A stretch of DNA of 64,000 nucleotides from Schistosoma mansoni (GCF_000237925.1 NW_017385989.1:496001-560000); one strand, 5' to 3'; counted from the first letter of the stretch, positions 45,101-55,315 are shown. Notes: generated by a model not told the origin, from the letters alone. Numbers and translations: made by a program.

Positions 45101-48100
45101 GTGCTAACTGGTCCTACTTCTGCCTAGCCCAGCCAGTTAAGTCCAAAACACCAATAACAGCCTCTGTGGTATGAATCCATGTATTTCAAACATACTGAGT
45201 TTATATACCAAACAGATTGACCAAATCGTACCAATAAAATAAAAAATAACATTTGTACAAGAGTTAGCCAAATGTGGCTGTGAATAGGGGGAGCAGTAAT
45301 CAATAGATTGGGTATAACTCAGCAATGGTAAATCGTACAATAATAGTCTAAGGGTCAAAATGAGGCTCACAATGAAAGGAACATGAATATGAATAGCAGA
45401 GATGGATAGCGGCTAGCAATGGAATCCAGGACGCGCGTTTCATCCCATTTGGGACTTGTCAGCTGGATGTACCTGCACCTCAGGTTTGTTGTTTACTCTG
45501 GGACTCGAACCCAGTACCCTCGCTTCAAACACCATCGCGTTATCCACTCGGCCACTGAGTCCTGATAGCCACTTGCTTGTGCGATGGGGTGAAGTTTAAT
45601 TTAATTTAGTATTGTTTGTTATAATCTTCCCATCGATGTGTTAGCACTGCAACTGGTCAGTCTCTAATTGGCATATGTGCATACTGTGTGTATTGCCTCG
45701 ATATAGCCTTAATTCACAATATGAATATGAATAGCTTAGTTATTAAGCAAATATACGATAAAAATTACATGCATAATACTGGTATATAAATGGATCCCAA
45801 AGTTACCATTCATTATTGTTATCGGGATATAACAATTAATGACAGAGTATTATTTCGTCAACTTGTGTACAAGATGATTAGTAGTACTGTGGTCTGAGTT
45901 ACTTATATCCACATAAGTAGTATATTACGAAGGTCGAACATTGAATGTATTTCAGTAGAAGATCGATGTGGAAAGAACGAGAACGAAGCTCAATTGGCAT
46001 GAAAATGCATGAACAATGAAATCGGAGACGATGGACTGATATTTGCAGAAGGAACAGTCAAGATTGAGACAATTGATTGATAGTTTACAAATTAACTATT
46101 TACTATATGGTTCTCATATTTTACTAAGATATTCTGTAATTTTGTGCTCAAATACATTCGATCGTCCCCACCCTTTTTCTTGTTCATTACAGTTCCAGTT
46201 ACAATATTTTAATCACCCGTATTACTGGTGGGGTTATAGGCTAGAAGAAGTGAAAATAATGTCTAGTAGACGGTATAAAACAACGAAATTACTATTGGAG
46301 GATTCAAGGGTATTGAACAACTCACTGTCTATTGAAATTTTTGTTTTTATTTTTAATTTATGATGTTGAGAATGATGAGGAAAGTACTGAATTTAGATTG
46401 AGCAATCTCAGTCCTACAGGAAGTTGGTCACGGCCCGAATAGCTCAGTGGTAGCTGAGTGACACGGGATCGAATCCGTCAGGGAGCACCAGTTCCCTCAA
46501 GATTACAGGTACACCTTGCTGGCGAATGCCAATTAGCTCGAAACCCGGGTCTAGGGTTTCGTGCTGACCACCTCCAACCACCATCTTATTGGGCAATCTA
46601 GCTTAATTAGGTTTCCATAATCCATATCATCACCATCTTCTTAACATATTTACTTTGGATTAGATTAAAGGTTATACTCTTGTAGTGAACAAGAACAAGC
46701 GTGGGGACGATCGAATGTATTTGGGCACAAAACTACAGAATATCTCAGTAAAATCGGTTAACCATACAGTTAACAGTTAATTTGCAAACTATCAATCAAT
46801 TGTCTTAATCTTGACCGTTCTTTCTGCAAATATCAGTCCATCTTCTCTGATTTCATTCTTCGTGCAATGTTTTATGGTGTATGAATAGGTTGGAAGATAG
46901 CTAGGGGCGACCAGAACAAAACGTGGTACAAATTCATGAAGTCACTGACAAGTGCACTGAGTCATGTTGGTAGGTGTAGACTACCTGGTTGGGATTCGCG
47001 AGATGATAGCAATCGATGGTTAGAGACCTTGAATGACATGGCTCAAAATCGTTTGCGATGGTATAGGTGCATCCACTCTTTGTGTTCTCCCAAATTCTAA
47101 TCTTCATGTCTTTGTCTTTTTTTCTCTCTCTCCAAATTTATTTCATTGGATCGTACTCCTTCAATAACATCTTCAAACCCTAATCCTTCCGATTACTGGT
47201 TATACTCTTACTACTTCTACCACTATGGGATTTGAAACGACAACTGAATCTCTGTGCTAGTGCGGTATGGCAACTTGAACTGATGTACGTACGTACGAAG
47301 TTCTACGTTGTGACTGACTCATTGTTCGTGCATTTTTATATCAATTACGCTTCGTCCTCGCTCTTTCGTTATCGATCTTTTACTTAAATTCCGACCATAA
47401 TTATATACTACTTATGTGGATATAAGTAACCCACACCACACTCTTACTAAGATACTTGTATAAATATGTCTAAAAGTTTGGATATTCAATAATATTAAAC
47501 TATCAGGATATTGAATAGTTTTTTCAAGTTACCGTTTTTTTAGCGAGTTGGTTTTCTACGGTATGGGGTTGCTAACCTCATGCCCAACCCTCCTCCTTTA
47601 CCCGGGCTTGGGACCGGCAGTAGCCCCCGGAGGAGCTACAGGTGGAGTAACAGGCATAAGTAAGTAAGTAAGTAATCAGGATATTAATGAATGGTACTAT
47701 AATTAGCAGTAGAAAAGTTTCATTAACTAGTTCTCAGTTGCTTTTTAATCAATCATTTATTTAGTATGTTCTTTAACCACTTATGTGATTATGTTACTTT
47801 ATATACTACTTAAATGAATCTTATTCTTACTTTTGAAAAAATATATTTACTAGTCATTACTGCTTGTAGTGATGGATGTGTAAGATTGTTTGATGAAAAA
47901 ACAGGTGAATTATTAAAGAAGTTAATTCATCCAAATCAAGAAAGTTGTGTCATGTTCAAGGTAAGTTTCTTTTACATTGTGCACAAACATAAGTTATATA
48001 TATCTTGATAGTAATTATTATTATTATGATTAATTAGCGCCAACTAGATTAAAGAAATTAAACCATTTAAAATCTGCCCTGGGAGTTGAAGGATGAATTA

Positions 48101-50195
48101 TGATGCCTCATGATGAAAGCCGAATCCTTCGAAAGTCATGAGGCCGATGCACCTTCTAACAACCAGAGCAACACTCTTTATAGGTACATGGAACGTCCGG
48201 ACAATGTGGGGGACAGGGAAGACCAGTCAAATAGAAACAGAAATGAGGAGATACAAATTGGTAGTACTCGGAATCAGCGAAATCCATCGGAAACAAGCTG
48301 CACAGCAAAGGCTAGGTACGGGAGAGATGCTGCTGTACTCTGATCACGAAGAGAAAAATGCTCCACACAATCAGAGATTTTCTCTAATGTTGTCCAGAGA
48401 AGCACAAAATGCACTTGTGGGATGGGAATCTCATGGATCCACAATCATCAAAGCATCATTCAAAACAAAGAAGGAGGGGATCACAATGAATGTTATCCAA
48501 TTTTATGCACCCACCAATTACAACAATGACGACGATAAAAATCAGTTCTACGAGAGGATACAATCAATCATAACGAAGTGCTCAGGAAAAGACTTGACCA
48601 TCCTGAAGGGAGATCTAAATGCTTAAGTCGGAGTGGACAACACAGGACATGAAGATATAATGGGACGACATGGACTGGGAGAGAGAAATGAAAGTGGGGA
48701 GAGATTTGCAAATATATGTGCATTCAACAAATTGGTTTTAGGAAGCACAATATTTCCACACAAACGCTTACATAAAACTACATGGATCTCACCGGACCAA
48801 ACCACAGAGAACCAGATAGATCATATTTGTATCCATGGAAAAATCAGAAGGACAACTGAAGATATGAGAACCGGGAGAGGAGCTGACATAGCTTCAGATC
48901 CCCACTAGCTGGTTGTGGCCAAGATGAGACTGAAGCTCTCAACAACAGGTTCCAAGTTTTACAGGATCTACTGAAAGAACAAGAAACTAATTTGGAGGAA
49001 AACTGGAAAGGGATCAAAGAAGCATTAACTTCAATGTGTTGGGAGGTGCCACGAGGCGGCAACAAGCATCACTATAAGGAATGGATCTCTATGGAAACCT
49101 TGGGCAAATTTGAAGAAAGGAAGAACAAGAAGACAGCAATTAAGAACATTCGAACACGAACAGAGAAAGTCAAAGCACAAGCAGACTACTCAGAAGCAAA
49201 CAAGGAAGTGAAGAAAAGCATTAAGGCCGACAAGCAGAAGTACATGGGAGAACTAGCAACGACGGCGGAAAAAGCTGCAAGAGAAGGGAATATGAAACAA
49301 CGATATGATACAAGGAAGAAACTGGCAGGGAGATATAAAAAACCACAGAGACTAGTTAAGGACAAAGAAGGAAAGATGATCACGGATATTCAAGAACAGA
49401 GGAAAAGATGGGTAGAATTTGTCGTAGAACTGCTGAATAGACCAGCTCCAATGAATCCACCGGACATCGAAGCAGCACATACAAATCTTCCTATATATGT
49501 CACTCCACCAACGATAATTGAAATCAAGATGGCCACCAGACAGATCAAGAGTGGGAAAGCTTCAGGACCTGACAATATACCACCTGAGGCACTGAAGTCA
49601 GACATTGAAGTAACAGCAAACATGCTTCACCTTCTATTCATGAAGATTTGGAAGGAAGAACAAGTGCACAGACCAAATTGCGACACTACAGATCATCGTC
49701 GAATAACCAGTTAAGTAGAATTCATCACTATACATCAACTTCATTGACTATGAGAAGGCGTTCGACAGTGTGGATAGGAGAACATCACAGAAACTTCTTC
49801 GACACTATCATGCACCAAAGGAGTCCCTGAGAAAATCGTCGACATTATCCGGAACTCATATGATGGACTACAATGCAAAGTGGTGAATGGAGGACAAGGA
49901 CAGATACATTTCCAGTAAAGACCGGAGTAAGACAATGTTGTCTACTTAAATTTCATAAGATTTTCGCAAAAATAATTTTCATGATATCATAAACTGTTTT
50001 CTCAATTAGAGTATGTATTACTTATTATTAATAAGTAGTATTAACAATTTGATTAAAAATTATTCATCATTATTATTATTCAATTTTCTCTCATAGATTT
50101 ATGGGGATTATTTATTTTCTGCATCAAATGATGGAAAAATTTATATATGGCGTTATTTTAATCCAGAAATTATGAGACGAAATGAAAATGAATAA
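39155..50195 (+). CDS. WD40-repeat protein, WDR86-like, complete, 5 exons
   Basis: Predicted beta-propeller scaffold of 374 residues. Exons: 39155-39469, 42324-42791, 44699-44834, 47854-47960 and 50097-50195 (stop TAA). All introns are GT-AG and phases agree. An in-frame TAA lies just before the ATG, and an acceptor-like CATTATAG at 39133-39140 suggests a spliced 5' leader. WD-type blades are seen as LASGSDDGIICIW, LISSSSDGTIRKW, IVSGSQDKTAICW, VYTGSADRTAKSW, LLTASIDNTIRSW, LYTGSIDHTARSW, ITACSDGCVRLFD and LFSASNDGKIYIW, so about eight strands and a seven- or eight-bladed propeller. Length, blade order and the MGxxxS start fit WDR86 as I remember it. The partner and cellular role are unknown. 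Orthology is likely but not proven by eye. Confidence 0.88.
39518..39921 (-). mobile_element. Full-length SINE2 retroposon in WD40 intron 1
   Basis: Begins only about 50 bases after the WD40 exon-1 donor. On the minus strand it has the tRNA-like head (A-box near 39745) and B-box-like GATTGGAATC, then the hammerhead and tail. A second, internally deleted minus-strand copy follows directly. Confidence 0.8.
39611..39656 (-). ncRNA. Hammerhead ribozyme motif, SINE2 type
   Basis: Minus strand: helix I GTACCG/CAGTAC (one mismatch), core CTGAGGA, helix II TTCC/GGAC (outer pair lost), GAAA, CGGCCG, GTC. Core positions are intact, helix II weakened. Confidence 0.6.
39922..40130 (-). mobile_element. 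SINE2 copy lacking its ribozyme centre
   Basis: Tandem to the previous copy and in the same orientation. The sequence jumps from CCGTTTCG straight to CGAACGCCTAACC, so most of the hammerhead and the B-box region are deleted while the head and tail remain. Confidence 0.65.
40163..40687 (+). mobile_element. Solo LTR-1 with 5-bp target duplication
   Basis: 525 bp from TGTTTTGATTTTATG to GGATATAACA. It is flanked on both sides by AAAAT (40158-40162 and 40688-40692). It lies in WD40 intron 1. Confidence 0.85.
40843..41080. mobile_element. SINE2 inverted pair, decayed
   Basis: A minus-strand SINE2 tail and ribozyme region (40855-40950) faces a plus-strand one (40965-41075). The plus copy core reads TTGAGGA and CAAAA, so it is not canonical. 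Helix II GTCC/GGAC is still visible there. Confidence 0.65.
41225..41370 (+). mobile_element. Short RTE-A 3' end
   Basis: About 145 bases that match only the last coding and tail part of RTE-A ([14 protein letters not shown]-like), ending in GGTAACAGGCGTAAATAAG. Confidence 0.65.
41450..41592 (-). mobile_element. SINE1 fragment left of the gap
   Basis: Minus-strand SINE1 from the tail GCAGAGATGGATAGTGG to the head side (CCCAGTACC), cut by the N gap. The core CTGACGA is kept but helix II is lost. It faces an opposite copy across the gap. Confidence 0.75.
41593..41792. other. Assembly gap of 200 N
   Basis: Exactly 200 N between two oppositely oriented SINE1 copies, inside WD40 intron 1. Confidence 1.
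41793..42110 (+). mobile_element. SINE1 hammerhead retroposon, near complete
   Basis: A-box TGGCCGAGTGG and B-box GGTTCGAGTCC are both consensus. They are followed by the hammerhead and the full 3' part CTTGTGAATTAAG ... GGGAAGATTCAAACAAAC. It is the best example of the family layout in the window. Confidence 0.85.
41897..41941 (+). ncRNA. Hammerhead ribozyme motif, SINE1 type
   Basis: Helix I ATCCAG/GTGGAT has one mismatch at the core side. Core CTGACGA, helix II GCCC/GGAC with one mismatch, GAAA, ACGC/GCGT as helix III, and GTC before the cut. Confidence 0.65.
42841..42970 (-). mobile_element. SINE2 fragment in WD40 intron 2
   Basis: Minus-strand SINE2 tail and ribozyme region starting 50 bases after the exon-2 donor. 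An insertion in helix I and a changed GAAA (CAAAA) make it non-canonical. Confidence 0.65.
43310..43680 (+). mobile_element. SINE1, rearranged copy
   Basis: An inverted SINE1 tail (43310-43440) is joined to a plus-strand copy with head, B-box-like GGTTTGAGTCT and ribozyme region. The core reads CTAACGA and GAAA, so the ribozyme is likely dead. 43681-44294 has nothing recognisable apart from AT-rich DNA. Confidence 0.65.
44295..44548 (+). mobile_element. SINE1 with shortened tRNA-like head
   Basis: The family 3' block is found upstream (GGGAAGATTCAAACAAACA), then the head with A-box TGGCCAAGTGG joined almost directly to B-box GGTTCGAGTCC (about 30 bases lost between boxes), then the ribozyme and tail. 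It ends 150 bases before WD40 exon 3. Confidence 0.75.
44466..44510 (+). ncRNA. Hammerhead ribozyme motif, SINE1 type
   Basis: Helix I ATACAG/CTGGAT with one mismatch, core CTGACGA, perfect helix II GTCC/GGAC with loop CAAATA, GAAA, ACACGCGT as helix III with one mismatch, GTC. Confidence 0.7.
44980..45834 (+). mobile_element. Solo LTR-1 with ATTAA target duplication, split by SINE1
   Basis: From TGTTATATCTTGTGG to GGGATATAACA, flanked by ATTAA on both sides (44975-44979 and 45835-45839). A minus-strand SINE1 (45397-45720) is inserted in it. WD40 intron 3. Confidence 0.85.
45397..45720 (-). mobile_element. SINE1 hammerhead retroposon nested in LTR-1
   Basis: Minus-strand full-length copy with consensus A- and B-boxes. 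Its hammerhead (45424-45468) has perfect helix I and helix II but a core CTGACAA (conserved G lost), so it is probably inactive. Confidence 0.8.
46432..46612 (+). mobile_element. SINE3 retroposon
   Basis: A-box ATAGCTCAGTGG, B-box-like GATCGAATCC, then CCCTCAAGATTACAGG. The ribozyme region has CTGGCGA and GAAACCCGGGTC, so the core has one change from consensus. Tail CCACCTCCAACCACCATC. Confidence 0.75.
46868..47330 (+). mobile_element. RTE-B 3' fragment inserted in FB1
   Basis: Plus-strand C-terminal coding blocks (QNKTWYKFMKSLTS-like, then LGWDSRDD-like and NDMAQNRLRWYRCIHSLCS) and the 3' UTR ending GTGACTGACTC. It separates two parts of the FB1 right arm. Confidence 0.7.
47513..47674 (+). 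mobile_element. 162-bp retroposon with RTE-A tail and 11-bp target duplication
   Basis: The 120-bp module (TTTTTTTAGCGAGTTGG ... CCCCCGGAGGAGCTACAGG) is joined directly to the RTE-A 3' end AGTAACAGGCATAAG(TAAG)n. Perfect 11-bp duplications ATCAGGATATT lie at 47502-47512 and 47675-47685. No coding capacity. This looks like a non-autonomous element moved by RTE-A. Confidence 0.75.
48055..49945 (+). mobile_element. RTE-A LINE 5' half in WD40 intron 4
   Basis: Endonuclease: GTWNVRTMWGTGKTSQIE (from 48190), VLGISEIHRKQAAQQRL, NVIQFYAPTNYNNDDDKNQF, KDLTILKGDLNA (48590-48626). The linker, long and Lys/Glu-rich, is at 48992-49400, and the RT start EIKMATRQIKSGKASGPDNI is at 49520. The frame breaks near 48626 and 49700. 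RT palm and 3' end are missing. Confidence 0.85.
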
Positions 50196-50383
50196 ATAAT
50201 TTTTTTTGGTTCATTTAAAAAATGTTTACAGATGAAAAATATTTTTGAAATTTCCCATAGCAACAACTTTTTTTTTTTGAAAACTCTTACAGTCCTGTAC
50301 ACAACAACAGTTGTTTTTATATTTGAACTTATTTACATTCTACTTGTTGACAGAATTGATTATTTCATATTTCATTAATAGAA

Positions 50384-50389
50384 AATAAA
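50384..50389 (+). promoter_or_regulatory. Candidate poly(A) signal of the WD40 gene
   Basis: AATAAA lies about 190 bases after the WD40 stop codon, inside GAAAATAAAAG. A second AATAAA overlaps the stop codon region itself (about 50191). The downstream copy is the better candidate by spacing. From 50196 to 50670 I see no other gene or repeat. Confidence 0.45.
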
Positions 50390-50670
50390 AGATTGATTCA
50401 TTTATACAGAACTGAAGCATTCAAATGTTACATGAGTTCCTGATCTATGTACTATATGATTGATTACTTTTCATTTTAGACAGTATCTAGATCGTATAGA
50501 TGTTGCGGTTATTATCGATTCTGACGAGAATTTGTTTATTGGTCACGAAATGACATGATCATACCCAATGTTGTCAACCCTGATCTTGGTGTCTAGATGC
50601 CTTATTAAGATGATCAAGTCACTTTTTAGACATATCACTACGATGAACAACAGTCGATTATAAATTTGTC

Positions 50671-51406
50671 GGCGAGATTATTATTTATGGACGAGCCAAT
50701 GACAAGCGTTTGAGGGATTTCAAGGCCACGGCGCCTATTTCAGTACCTGATGCTTATGTACAATCGGTTCACAAAGGACTTTAGAGAAAACGTGACAATT
50801 AAGCGGCTAAAATAAATGGGACTACAAAGAAGTTCTAGTATTTGTAATTACGAGTATTAAATGACTTGTAGACCTTGTGCGGACTACCGTTATGTTGTCC
50901 TTCGATGTAATATATGTTGAAGGAAGACGTTTGGTAGAATAGGAACCTTTATCGCTCGATCCAGATTGAGACTAAGGCATATTATAATAATTGCCGCCAA
51001 ATGTATAATAAAAGCACCAATAAAATCGGCTCAGTTGTATGAATATTGTAGGGAAATATCTATAATAAAAATGATAAACTTACGCAACCGGAGTACACAC
51101 AAACAATAATGAAGCTATGTGGTTGAGGCTGAGAGGGTTTTTGTGACCTTATCATGGCTCCAGAGACCAACTATTATGGAGCGATATGGATGAGTTCCTC
51201 TACCTTATGCATTACGATTTTGAAACCTTTGAACCTTTTTCTAACCTTGACAAGTTTTTGGACTATATGAAAGAAGTGTATCCACCTCAGCTATTTGGTT
51301 TTGTATGATGAATTTTTACTCTTTTCTCACCGTTTACTGATTGGCTAACATTTCTCAAATTCACTTAAGATCCGTTCAAAGGTCGTCCATAAATTATAGT
51401 CTCGCC
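50671..51406 (+). mobile_element. Second Merlin-type transposon, defective
   Basis: 736 bp with termini GGCGAGATTA/TAGTCTCGCC type. Flanks AATTTGTC and AATATATC match at 6 of 8. Near 51110-51290 it carries the same transposase end, EAMWLRLRGFL, then a stop and SDMDEFLYLMHYDFETFEP. Shares its layout with 34423-35166. Confidence 0.8.
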
Positions 51407-51479
51407 AATATATCTTTATCATCCTTGTTCTTCGTGTTAGCGATTCATAGTACTTGATTACGTCTATTATAATCCTTTC

Positions 51480-52020
51480 CCTTTTTTTATTTAAAAAGAT
51501 ACCTTGATAATCCTGCAGTTAAATAGTTTCCATCCTATAAGCTAATTCTGCATTTTTGTAGATAAATCAGTCAAATGTCTAACGTATAAGACATTTTATT
51601 CTTCGAGGCCGGAATACAATAAGAATCCTCTTTAACTTTTTCTCTTCTATCTAGCTAGGGTCCATTGGGTATCACTCATTCTAAGTACACCCAGTTTGTA
51701 CTGTTTCATTTCTGTGACTGTCTGGATGACCTATCAGTCTTACACATCGTCCGCATATTCCATGCACCTGCATTGATTGTTGGTGTAATCATCAGAAACA
51801 ACATCAGCTTCATGAATTCTAGAGACTCCCGATTTCACTCCTATATAAAAACTGCGGAACTCACAGGGAATGATGTAACTGGTTTAAATGTTTTTTTTCT
51901 AGTCAGCGTCTATTGTAAGGTTCTTGTTTACAAGGTTGGGTTACTAACTCTAGGAGAAAACTACCTTCTTTAGCCGTGCCTGTGACCAACAGTAATCCTG
52001 AGCGGGCTCCATGAGAAGAT
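51480..52020 (-). mobile_element. Diverged RTE-A 5' part
   Basis: Aligns block by block with the minus-strand endonuclease start at 25400-25690 (for example GGTCCATTGGGTATCACTC and GCATTGATTGTTGGTGTAA), followed by a diverged 120-bp module at 51886-52010. Many changes, no open frame. 52021-52300 shows nothing recognisable. Confidence 0.6.
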
Positions 52021-52527
52021 TCCGAATTTCCTAAAACGTACTTATCAATTCAATCACTGAGCTTTTTAACATAGTGCACAAAATATTTGCACATATACGT
52101 TGGTCTTTAGATAACCAATACAAATTGTGTGCTTGTGTCGTAGAAATAGTCTTCTGTAAATGGATGTTTCTGAAATTACAGGTAGGCTCTGTAGTCAGCT
52201 ATTTACACACAAAAATAAAAATGATTCTAAAATCTCTGGTTAGTTTTCCAAAAACATTGTAAGAGCCCAATAATAATGATAATAATAGTCTATCAGCTGA
52301 TTACTAATGTGGTATGGTCTACTTATATCCATATAAGTAGTATATGGTGATGGTCAGACATAGAATGTATTTTAGCAGAAGACCGATAAGGAAAGAACTG
52401 AAATGAAGCGCAATAGATAGGAAAATGCATAAACAATGAAATTAGAGATGATGGATTGATATTTACAGAAGGAACAATGAAGATTGAGATAATTGATGGT
52501 TATTTTGCAAATTAACTGTTCATTGTA

Positions 52528-52588
52528 TGTGAGCAAAGATGGATAGTGACTAGCATTGGAATCCAGGACGCGCGTTTCGTCCTATTAT
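52528..52588 (-). mobile_element. SINE1 tail and ribozyme fragment in FB1 arm
   Basis: Only the tail side to CGCGCGTTTCGTCC is present (minus strand). It is inserted after TTCATTGTATG, the same arm position that borders the SINE1 in the FB1 at 33641-34265. Confidence 0.7.
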
Positions 52589-52794
52589 CAGAATTTAGTG
52601 AAATAGTCTGTAATTTGTGTTTAAATACATTCGATTGTTTCCCAACTAGTGTCTTGTTCACTACACTGACACTGGTCTGTGAACTTCGAAATTGTTTGAT
52701 AAAATAAGTTAACTTGGAACTAGCGAAAAGGTATACTAACAGGTCATTCGCTTCAGAAATACTGAGTTACAAAGAAGTTTAAGGATAAGGTAGG

Positions 52795-52942
52795 TCCTGG
52801 GTTCGAATCTCGCGGGTGCGGGATCGTGGATGCGCACTGTTGAAGAGTCCCATAATAGGACGAAACGGCCGTCCATTGCTTCCAGGTTTTCCATGGTGGT
52901 GTAGCTTCAATTGACTCACGCTTTCAACTATTAAAGAGAAAT
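52795..52942 (+). mobile_element. SINE2 ribozyme and tail fragment
   Basis: B-box GGTTCGAATC is followed by a hammerhead at 52834-52879 in which only the first core base is changed (TTGAAGA for CTGANGA). Helix II GTCC/GGAC and GAAA are intact. Tail to GACTCACGCTTTCAAC. A-box side missing. Confidence 0.7.
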
Positions 52943-53174
52943 GTTAACGAAGTCTATTATAAAAACAAAAGCTATACAGAATATTGTCTTCGCTTTTTAA
53001 CATACCTAGTCAAAGTTTACGAAATTATAAATTCTGAATTATATTTTTTTTCATAATTGACTAGATCAATGATCACTTGTAGTTCAAAATTCAATCCACT
53101 GAGATGCGGCAATTTCTCAGTGCCTTTGATAAATCTAAGTAAACAATAAATGATGATTTTTAACTGTAGTGAAG

Positions 53175-53677
53175 GTATATCGATTGAGTGGGTGCATGTG
53201 CCCTGTTTGATATATGACGTGATAAGACCGCCAATTTATTGATCGCCTAATGATACACAAAAGCCGTATGGGCAGTCTTGAGTACCTATCAGTCCATGCT
53301 ATCTGCTTAGTCAAGCCAGTTGAGTCCAGAACATCAATAACAGACTCTGCAATATGAATCATTATTCACAAACATACTAGGTTTATATGCCAATCAAACA
53401 GACCATATCCTACCATATAATAGAAAATAACATTTGTACAAGATTTGGCCAAATGTGGCTGTGAATAGGGGGAACAGTAGTTAATAGACTAGGGATAACT
53501 CAAGAATGGTAAATCGTATGATAATAGTTCATAGATCAAAATAAAGCTTATAAGAAGAGGGATACTAATATGAATAGTTAAGTTACTTAACAATTATACA
53601 ATAGGAAATATACATATCACATTGGTCCATAAACAGTCCTCAAAGTTACCATTCATAATTCTTCAAGGGATACAACA
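53175..53677 (+). mobile_element. Solo LTR-1 inside FB1
   Basis: Matches LTR-1 from the GATTGAGTGGGTGC region to AGGGATACAACA, including TTGGCCAAATGTGGCTG. The 5' end is eroded and the target duplication is not clear. 53678-53974 is AT-rich with nothing recognisable. Confidence 0.7.
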
Positions 53678-54924
53678 TCATATATCTGTTAACATAGGGG
53701 AACATCAATTAGTTTGTTTCAACTCATCGACTATGAAAATTTTAATCCTCATCAGGAAAACTGTTTGTACTAAGCTGAAGTATAAAAGTATTACAGGGTA
53801 TATGTATCGAAGCGACTTTTTAAACAATTGCCCTTGTTTTTGATGAAATGATCAGTATTGAGTCTTATAGTATCCAATATAGCGTTAACAACTAACTACC
53901 AACATAAATCCTCAATGCTTTATACATCAATCAACGAGTATTTTGATTTGACCTAACGACATGAATCGTATTGTTGTGAACAGAATACGACTGAGGACAA
54001 TCGAATGTATTTAAGCAAAAATTGCAGACTATCTCACTAAATTCTAATAACCATACAATGAATAGTTAATTTGCAAAATAACCATCAATTGTCTCAATCT
54101 TCATTGTTCCTTCTGTAAATATCAATCCATCATCTCTAGTTTCATTGTTCATGCATTTTCTTACCGATTGCGCTTCATTTCAGTTCTTTCATTATCGGTC
54201 TTCTGCCAAAATATATTCTATATCTGACCATCACCATATACTACTTATATGGATATAAGTAGACCACACTACAGTATTAGTGTTTCTGACTACTGCTCAT
54301 GAAGACTTTGTTCATTTTTAGAATGATTACTTTCCATCAGTGCGACCATAAGATAAATTCGTATTTTATTTTACGGCTTCCTTTCAGTTGTAAATCAGTT
54401 TCCATATATGTATGTTTACCGATATTTAAAAGAAAGTATACGACAGTTGATCTGTAGAATAAACAAAGACGGAATAGAAACAAGAGAACAAATGGTATGA
54501 AATCTAACCTCTAAATATCTGGAAAAACCCTTAGATTTACAAAAAAGATGTTCAGAAAAGTGGTAAACCTATATTTTTCACTTCCTTCATTACATCGTAT
54601 TAGAGGAGGTACTTGAAAATTCGTAACTTCACTGAAGATTCACCTCTAATGGGAAGTTTGAGCCATAAATAACATAAATAGTTCAGTAATGGAAAACAAA
54701 TCAGGAGAATGAATTAGCTCCATTGAAAAGGTGAAATGTCATCTTCTTTCGGAGCTGAATTATATAGGCTCTAAATTTATTTTCAATGGTAATTACGTTC
54801 ATTTCATCATTATATTCGATCTCATTTATCCTTATCGATTTGTTTGATTATTATTTGTCATTTAAAAAGTTTTTAAGGGAGTTCAGTATATATTCAATAC
54901 TAATGATGACCTAAGTATACGTTC

Positions 54925-55315
54925 AGTCAGTCAGCTACAACGTAAGACCAGGCACATATATGCATCGGTCTAAGTTGCCATACCTCATTAGCACAACAAG
55001 AAGAACACCAAATTCATAGAAGTAGTTCATTTAGTGATGGTAGTATATGAAAGAAAGGTTGTATATAAGGATATAGTATAGGAAGGAAGAAAGTTATGAA
55101 GCAATTTTAATCTCACAGTTTAAGGGAAGATAAAGAGTGTATACACTTACGCCATTGTGATTGATTCTGAGCCATTTCACCTAGAGTCTCCAACCATTGG
55201 TTACGATAGTCACGCGGACCCCAACCAAGTAGTCTGCATCTACCAACATGGTTCAGACTAATAGTTAGTGACTTCAAGCACTGATGCCACGTTTTGGTTT
55301 GGCCGCCTCTAAGTA
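54925..55315 (-). mobile_element. RTE-B 3' fragment
   Basis: Minus strand: GGQTKTWHQCLKSLTISLNH, RLLGWGPRDYRNQWLETLGE and SQWRKCIHSLSSLKL, then the 3' UTR to the AGTCAGTCAGC tract at 54927. 54291-54924 and 55316-55724 hold nothing recognisable. Confidence 0.8.

Larger units (their letters stand above)
45895..47465. mobile_element. Foldback element FB1 with two nested insertions
   Basis: Left arm 45895-46205 and right arm 46680-46866 plus 47327-47465 are inverted copies; outer ends GTTACTTATATCCAC and its complement. Inner arm parts include ACATTCGATCGTCCCC. A SINE3 (46432-46612) lies between the arms, and an RTE-B fragment (46868-47330) splits the right arm. No transposase is seen. Confidence 0.75.
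52305..54290. mobile_element. Foldback element FB1, third locus
   Basis: Left arm 52305-52695 and right arm 53975-54290 are inverted copies, outer ends CTTATATCCATATAAGTAG. A SINE1 fragment (52528-52588) sits in the left arm. Between the arms lie a SINE2, an LTR-1 and unassigned AT-rich DNA. Confidence 0.75.

Noticed and set aside
49186-49383. Minus-strand open frame with hydrophobic residues
   Set aside because: It is the complement of the Lys/Glu-rich RTE-A linker, which is coding on the plus strand.
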